From Christensenella tenuis (GTDB taxonomy: Bacteria > Bacillota > Clostridia > Christensenellales > Christensenellaceae): a stretch of DNA of 64,000 nucleotides. The position numbers were made by a program, and so were the translations under genes. Shown in pieces: positions 60,194-64,000 of this stretch (its first letter is position 1; the number at the start of each line of letters is the position of its first letter). The stretch is from assembly GCF_014287795.1 (NCBI RefSeq), contig NZ_JACOON010000004.1, forward strand, positions 124,001 through 188,000, written 5' to 3'. Under the pieces are notes generated by a model. It was not told the DNA's origin, made no database searches, and worked only from the letters and a program-made list of their open reading frames with translations.

Positions 60194-60448
60194 ATGAAGT
60201 GCCTTTCTAAACGCGTTACCATCGGAAAAGTGCTGCAAGGGCAGCCCGGGCAGGCGGGAATCCATACGCCGGAGGAGCTGGCGCGGGGCGGGAGCCGGGA
60301 CGCATGACTGCGCATCAAGGCCGCCGTTCCTTCCTCCTGCCAGAGCCGCCTGTGCGCGCTCGAGGGCGCAACCCGCGGCGTACGCTGGCATAATCTTCCG
60401 GCAGAAGCAAAAGCGGAGCTTAAAAATTTTTACCAGGCCATGAAATGA
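60194..60448 (+). pseudogene. TfoX C-terminal-domain gene with an in-frame TGA
   Basis: The frame from ATG 60194 reads IGKVLQGQPGQAGIHTPEEL then SRDA, TGA (60305-60307), and continues in the same frame LRIKAAVPSSCQSRLCALEG, GVRWHNLPAEAKAELKNF to TGA 60446. This is the TfoX/Sxy C-terminal fold; the TGA falls where homologues have Trp (SREAWLRIKA). Several other substitutions suggest relaxed selection. TGA is a normal stop elsewhere here, so a nonsense mutation is the simplest reading. Confidence 0.75.
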
Positions 60449-60734
60449 GCGCCCTTCCCATTCCATAGGGAAGAAAATACATTTGAAAAACCGCAGACAA
60501 GAAGCCTGGGCAATTGATTGGAGCACCTTTGCAGGCTGACAGCAGCACGCCATAAAAAAGTATGGCAGGGGCGCTTCGGAGGAATAAAGCCGGTGTTTGC
60601 CCGGACGGTTTCTTTTATTTGGAAGCCGCATAATCATGCGGGGCCTAAATTCTTTTCGTGCAAAAAGTCCATACCCGCGCAGCCCGCCAGAGCAGTTAAA
60701 ATGAATTCCGGTATATAGCAATATAGCAGTATGA
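60449..60734. other. Intergenic region without a recognised gene
   Basis: No frame with both a start signal and family similarity was found on either strand. Confidence 0.4.
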
Positions 60735-60770
60735 ACAAATGGCTATGCAATAAAATGCATAGCCATTTGT
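60735..60770. terminator. Long hairpin near the rubrerythrin 3' end
   Basis: A 15-bp perfect stem, ACAAATGGCTATGCA with its complement, around a six-base loop. The T tail is on the plus strand; on the minus strand it is poor, yet its position fits the end of the rubrerythrin transcript. Confidence 0.6.
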
Positions 60771-60809
60771 TTCTTCCGGGCCCGGTTCCTTTTTTCCGGC
60801 TGGTGCCTC

Positions 60810-61352
60810 TTAATAATTTTCCGCTTTGATCTGGAAATATGCCTGCGGATGCGCGCATACCGGGCACATTTGCGGCGCTTTCGGGCCGATTACGATATGG
60901 CCGCAGTTTGTGCACTGCCAAATCCTGTCGCCGTCACGTGAGAATACCAACCCGTTTTCGAGGTTTTTCGCCAATGTGCGATAGCGTTCCTCATGCTCTT
61001 TTTCAATCTCTCCGACCATTTCAAACAGGCGGGCGATGCGGTCGAATCCTTCTTCCCGTGCTTCTTTGGCAAAGGTTGCGTACATATCCGTCCATTCGTA
61101 ATTTTCACCGTCCGCGGCGTCTTTCAGGTTTGTGGCCGTATCCGGCACATCGCCCTCGTGCAGAAGCTTGAACCAGATTTTTGCATGCTCTTTCTCATTT
61201 CCTGCGGTCTCTTCAAAAATTGCGGCAATCTGGTTATAGCCTTCCTTTTTTGCTTTAGACGCGTAATACGTATATTTGTTCCTTGCCTGTGATTCCCCCG
61301 CAAATGCCGCCTGCAGGTTTGCTTCCGTTTTGGTTCCCTTTAAATTTTCCAT
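60810..61352 (-). CDS. rbr: Rubrerythrin
   Basis: 180 residues. The diiron site uses Glu/His in GESQARN, EETAGNEKEHAK, and GEIEKEHEER; the C-terminal rubredoxin site is CTNCGH...CPVCAHP. It reduces hydrogen peroxide in anaerobes with electrons from NADH-linked carriers. It follows the PerR-like gene by five bases, so both are expressed from the PerR-boxed promoter. Confidence 0.96.
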   Translation of the reverse strand: MENLKGTKTEANLQAAFAGESQARNKYTYYASKAKKEGYNQIAAIFEETAGNEKEHAKIWFKLLHEGDVPDTATNLKDAADGENYEWTDMYATFAKEAREEGFDRIARLFEMVGEIEKEHEERYRTLAKNLENGLVFSRDGDRIWQCTNCGHIVIGPKAPQMCPVCAHPQAYFQIKAENY

Positions 61353-61357
61353 TTCTT

Positions 61358-61750
61358 TTACCCCTTCTCATTCTTTATTTTGCAGTCCGGGCAAAGCCCG
61401 GAAAATACAATTTCATGCCCGTCCACATCAAATCCATGTGTATCCGCAATCCGCTCTTCAAGCCCGGACAGGTACGGCATATCCACGTCGAACACCCTGC
61501 CGCATTCCCTGCAGCGGATGTGGTAATGCCTGTGTGTCATAGAGTCAAAGCAGTCCGCGCCATCCGGTATCTTTACATGGGTGACGGCCCCCTCGTCCGC
61601 CAGCTTGTTCAGGTTTCGGTATACCGTCGCCTTGCTGATGGCCGGATGCTTTTTTGTAACCATACCGTATACCTCGTCCGCAGTAGGGTGGTGCAGTTCC
61701 TTTAACTGCTCGAGGATAATATTTTTTTGCAGCGTATTGCGCGGTTTCAT
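61358..61750 (-). CDS. perR: PerR-like Fur-family regulator
   Basis: 130 residues. ISKATVYRNLNKLADEGAV is the recognition helix region; DCFDSMTHRHYHIRC contains the metal ligands with an Asp position as in PerR, and CRECG/CPDC bind zinc. PerR senses peroxide by metal-catalysed oxidation and represses defence genes, here the downstream rubrerythrin gene. A 17-bp palindrome of PerR-box type lies in the promoter. Confidence 0.9.
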   Translation of the reverse strand: MKPRNTLQKNIILEQLKELHHPTADEVYGMVTKKHPAISKATVYRNLNKLADEGAVTHVKIPDGADCFDSMTHRHYHIRCRECGRVFDVDMPYLSGLEERIADTHGFDVDGHEIVFSGLCPDCKIKNEKG

Positions 61751-61767
61751 ATCTGTCCGGCTCCTTA

Positions 61768-61818
61768 TTGATATTTATTATCAATTGATACTATATATCA
61801 TTATTTTTCATTTGTCAA
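61768..61818 (-). promoter_or_regulatory. Promoter of perR-rbr with PerR/Fur box
   Basis: Minus-strand TTGACA (61813-61818), 17-bp spacer, TATAGT (61790-61795). TTGATATTTATTATCAA (61768-61784), a 7-1-7-type near-palindrome with one mismatch, lies just downstream, consistent with autoregulation. Confidence 0.8.
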
Positions 61819-61916
61819 CGCCGCAAGCCGTATTTTTTACAAAAGCAGCTATCCCTGTTCCTTTTTCCATAAGGATGCTATAATAATACCAATAGTTTTA
61901 TCAGGGGGTATTTCGT

Positions 61917-62219
61917 ATGATAATCGATGGGAATGAAAAAGAAACACAGGCGGTGCTTGCCTTTAACGCCGGAGACAAGGCCCTGGCCCGCAAGCTCGAG
62001 CAGGAATTTCTCGATGAACTGAAAGAGCTGAAGGCGTCCGGCGGGGATCATTGCTCTTGCAAGGCTCCTTGCAGGCATCACGGCGACTGCGTATCCTGCG
62101 TTGCGATGCACCGCGCCCACAGGAACCATCTTCCGGCTTGCTTTCATGATATGGTAAACGAACGGCTGCTCGGCCTTTCTTCCCTCACGGAGCATTCGAT
62201 AGCCGAACGGTTGAAATAA
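61917..62219 (+). CDS. Cys-rich small protein
   Basis: 100 residues. A helical N-terminus is followed by CSCKAPCRHHGDCVSC and HRNHLPACF, a cluster of Cys and His that suggests metal binding. Similar Cys-rich small proteins are sometimes annotated as LPS biosynthesis proteins without evidence; the function is unknown. ATG at 61917 has AGGGGG eight bases upstream. Divergent from perR-rbr. Confidence 0.8.
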   Translation: MIIDGNEKETQAVLAFNAGDKALARKLEQEFLDELKELKASGGDHCSCKAPCRHHGDCVSCVAMHRAHRNHLPACFHDMVNERLLGLSSLTEHSIAERLK

Positions 62220-62353
62220 CATATTTTGATTTTCTTTGAATTGGGAAGGGGCGCACAGCCTCTTCTTTTTTTGCCGGGACTTCTAAACATAGCCTTTGGG
62301 CGTTTCCCACGCCGTTCGGCCTGGCATATGGCGCCGCGCGTCCCGGTGTGGGC

Positions 62354-62392
62354 AAATAAAAAGAGCCGCCCAGCCTTACCCGGCCGGGCAGC
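62354..62392 (-). terminator. Terminator of the CDGSH gene
   Basis: GCTGCCCGGCC and GGCTGGGCGGC form an 11-bp stem (two G-T pairs) with a GGGTAA loop, followed by TCTTTTTATTT on the minus strand. Confidence 0.85.
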
Positions 62393-62413
62393 CCGCGCAA
62401 ATGCGCTATGGTA

Positions 62414-63061
62414 TTATTCTTCTTTGCCGTCCATGTGCATCGCGTCGCAGAACGGCTTATTGCCCGAACTTCCGCACCGGCACAGCGTCACGCGGTTCCT
62501 GGCCTCGTATACCGTTCCGTCTTCCGCTTCGATTTCGATGCCGCCGCGCACCCAGAGCGGGCCGTGTTTTCCTTCCGGCTCGTCTTCAACTACCGCGATT
62601 TCCCTGGGCAGTTCCGGCTCGATCTTTTTGCCGTCCTTCACAACCGTAAGCCGTCCTGAGGGGCAGTCGCATGCCTGCCGGATGGCAAGCTCTTCGTTTT
62701 CCGCATCGTTAATCAGCCTCCATGTGCTTCCCGCCGCGTCGCAAAAACGCGCGACCGCGCACAGGCTTTCATCGTCCATCAGTTCCATTCCGTCGCCACG
62801 GTAAACGATTGCCGCCTCGTCATACGCCACATGGTCCGCCGTTTCCGTACCGTCAAAGCCATGCATGTGGCTGCCGTCGCAAAAAGGCTTGTTTTTGGAT
62901 TTCCCGCAGCGGCACAAATGATAGGTTTCCCCGGTTTCAAACGCCTCCCCATCCAGCCAATGGGTAGATTCCCCCGCCTTATTCGCGCCGATCTTCATTT
63001 CCCGCAGCGGCACGTTTCCCGTGACCTCATACGGCCCGTCCTTCAATACTTTGATACGCAT
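62414..63061 (-). CDS. Tandem CDGSH iron-sulfur domain protein
   Basis: 215 residues from ATG 63061 (or 221 from 63079). Two CDGSH motifs: LCRCGKSKNKPFCDGSHMHG, near residue 60, and CRCGSSGNKPFCDAMH, near the C-terminus, each binding a [2Fe-2S] cluster through three Cys and one His. Between them is a Fer4_19-like segment (RQACDCPSGRLTVVKDG). The arrangement matches bacterial CDGSH proteins of unknown redox role. It is a single-gene unit. Confidence 0.9.
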   Translation of the reverse strand: MRIKVLKDGPYEVTGNVPLREMKIGANKAGESTHWLDGEAFETGETYHLCRCGKSKNKPFCDGSHMHGFDGTETADHVAYDEAAIVYRGDGMELMDDESLCAVARFCDAAGSTWRLINDAENEELAIRQACDCPSGRLTVVKDGKKIEPELPREIAVVEDEPEGKHGPLWVRGGIEIEAEDGTVYEARNRVTLCRCGSSGNKPFCDAMHMDGKEE

Positions 63062-63132
63062 ATGCTTCCTGCTCCCCATAGTTATTGTTTTACCATTCCT
63101 TAATAACCGCGACGCGGGGGATTAAAACGCAC

Positions 63133-63161
63133 AAAAAAAAGGAAAGAGGCCTTTCCTTTTT
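63133..63161. terminator. Terminator after the dnaC-like gene
   Basis: AAAAGGAAAG and CTTTCCTTTT pair around AGGC, with T8 on the minus strand. Confidence 0.85.
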
Positions 63162-63174
63162 ACACACCGTACCG

Positions 63175-64000
63175 CTACCGCCGCAAGCGCAGGTCCATGC
63201 CGTCCAAAAGCAAAACGGCGCACTCGCGTGATTCAAGCCGCGACGAAATACGTTCGCCATACCGCGCCTGCAAATCGTCTACGTTGGTTGCCACCGCCGT
63301 ATGCCTGCCCGCCTCGAGCCGGCGGTTTAAAAGATCAAACAAATATTCTGTGGTCACGTTCTGCGTCATCGGCTCGGTGCCAAGGTCGTCAATCAACAGC
63401 AACTGTGCATCCTGCAGGAAGGAAAGCGGCATTTCTTCGCCCATGCGGTGCTTGAAAAACGCGCTGAACAGCTCGCCCGCGCGTATGAGGCATACATCCA
63501 CGCCCTTTTCCCGCGCCGCCGTGGCAATACACCGCAGCAAATAGGATTTGCCCAGCCCCGCCTTACCGCGCAAAAGAAGGTTCAGGCGCGGGGTGTTTGG
63601 AAACGCATCCACATATTTTTTGCAGATGCCGTAGGCAAGTTCCGCAAGAGCGCGCTGCGTCCTGCCCATGGCAAGCTCTTTTTCTCCGTCGAACACGGAG
63701 AAATCCGCCCTGTCAAAACGTTCCGCAAGCGTATTCACATCGGCTGCGCCATAGATGGTTTGATAAACCTCACGCAAAAAGCAGACGCAGTATTTCCTGC
63801 CCACAAGGCCCGTATCCCGGCATGCCGCGCATGCATACGGAACTACAAGTCCCTTTTTGCGGGCGATTTCCTCCTGCCTGCGTTCAAGCTCCATGATGTC
63901 CGCGTCAAGCCCGGTGGTATCCTCCGCCAAAAAAGCGCGCTTCAGCTTTTCCGCAAGCAGCGCGCGCTTTTGTTCCTCAAGCTCCATGATGTCTGCGTCG
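63175..64000 (-). CDS. DnaC/DnaI-type helicase-loader ATPase (5' end outside window)
   Basis: At least 275 residues; the frame stays open to the window edge. A four-Cys zinc site (CAACRDTGLVGRKYCVC) precedes an AAA+ domain with Walker A GKAGLGKSYLLR, Walker B LLLIDDLGTEP and sensor/arginine motifs. It resembles loaders of replicative helicase. The 93-nt segment encoding DADIMELE...TTGL appears duplicated in tandem at the N-terminus; the first copy is cut by the window end. Confidence 0.88.
   Translation of the reverse strand, partial: DADIMELEEQKRALLAEKLKRAFLAEDTTGLDADIMELERRQEEIARKKGLVVPYACAACRDTGLVGRKYCVCFLREVYQTIYGAADVNTLAERFDRADFSVFDGEKELAMGRTQRALAELAYGICKKYVDAFPNTPRLNLLLRGKAGLGKSYLLRCIATAAREKGVDVCLIRAGELFSAFFKHRMGEEMPLSFLQDAQLLLIDDLGTEPMTQNVTTEYLFDLLNRRLEAGRHTAVATNVDDLQARYGERISSRLESRECAVLLLDGMDLRLRR

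Noticed and set aside
1..64000. CRISPR arrays, tRNA and rRNA genes
   Set aside because: No regularly spaced repeats and no tRNA- or rRNA-like conserved segments were seen on reading both strands.

Overview
The window looks like a chromosomal segment of an anaerobic, Gram-positive-type Clostridia member (Bacillota). Signs are PadR, TetR and CsoR regulators with canonical TTGACA/TATAAT promoters and strong GGAGG ribosome sites, SepF, an energy-coupling-factor (ECF) transporter, a sortase-type surface protein, a DnaI/DnaC-type helicase loader, rubrerythrin with a PerR-like regulator, and frequent TTG/GTG starts. Base composition is GC-rich by eye, with AT-rich patches around 45.3-47.6 kb (mobile remnants) and 20.6-21.5 kb. 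A family such as Christensenellaceae would fit, but this cannot be fixed from the sequence alone. No rRNA, tRNA or CRISPR array was recognised.

Layout. 0-8.9 kb: truncated LacI regulator; PadR regulator overlapping an FtsW/RodA-like membrane gene; short-chain dehydrogenase; paired ChrA genes divergent from a LysR gene; two-gene ABC exporter; HU and aquaporin. 9-16 kb: decayed surface-protein remnant, two tandem TetR genes, cobS, GIY-YIG nuclease, GNAT, and a SepF cluster flanked by a frameshifted lipoprotein and half of an NlpC/P60 hydrolase. 16-26.8 kb: envelope genes (DUF2207, M13 lipoprotein peptidase, CPBP protease, LPXTG-like protein) and a GHKL kinase/LytTR regulator pair. 27-34.7 kb: a metal-themed block with an HMA2-type protein, an ECF transporter with its TetR neighbour, and CsoR with a CopA ATPase fused to a CopZ-like domain. 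34.8-39.2 kb: a redox operon (two CMD domains, flavodoxin, tautomerase, cupin, iron alcohol dehydrogenase) behind a MerR-type promoter, then a zinc alcohol dehydrogenase. 39.4-45.2 kb: membrane protein, alkyltransferase-like protein, catalase with PerR-like regulator, and a three-gene membrane-protein operon. 45.3-49.7 kb: accessory DNA with fused IS fragments, AT-rich orphan genes, a 23-codon gene with its own strong promoter and terminator, and a prophage lysis remnant between two 46-bp direct repeats. 49.7-64 kb: DsrE, DUF488, DUF1848, UppP, a candidate structured RNA, YchF, MATE exporter with a leader terminator, three tandem DUF2007 genes, a tfoX-like pseudogene, rubrerythrin/PerR, tandem CDGSH protein and a DnaC-type ATPase cut by the window end.

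Themes. Metal and oxidative-stress handling dominates (CsoR/CopA, ECF/HMA2, catalase/PerR, rubrerythrin/PerR, CDGSH). The most notable regulatory signal is the motif GTWAG-N6-CTWAC, found once before the ECF operon and twice before the HMA2 gene, which suggests one regulator for both. Several genes are broken by single events (14.67 kb, 27.29 kb, about 49.19 kb, 60.31 kb), so this chromosome, or this assembly, carries many recent lesions.
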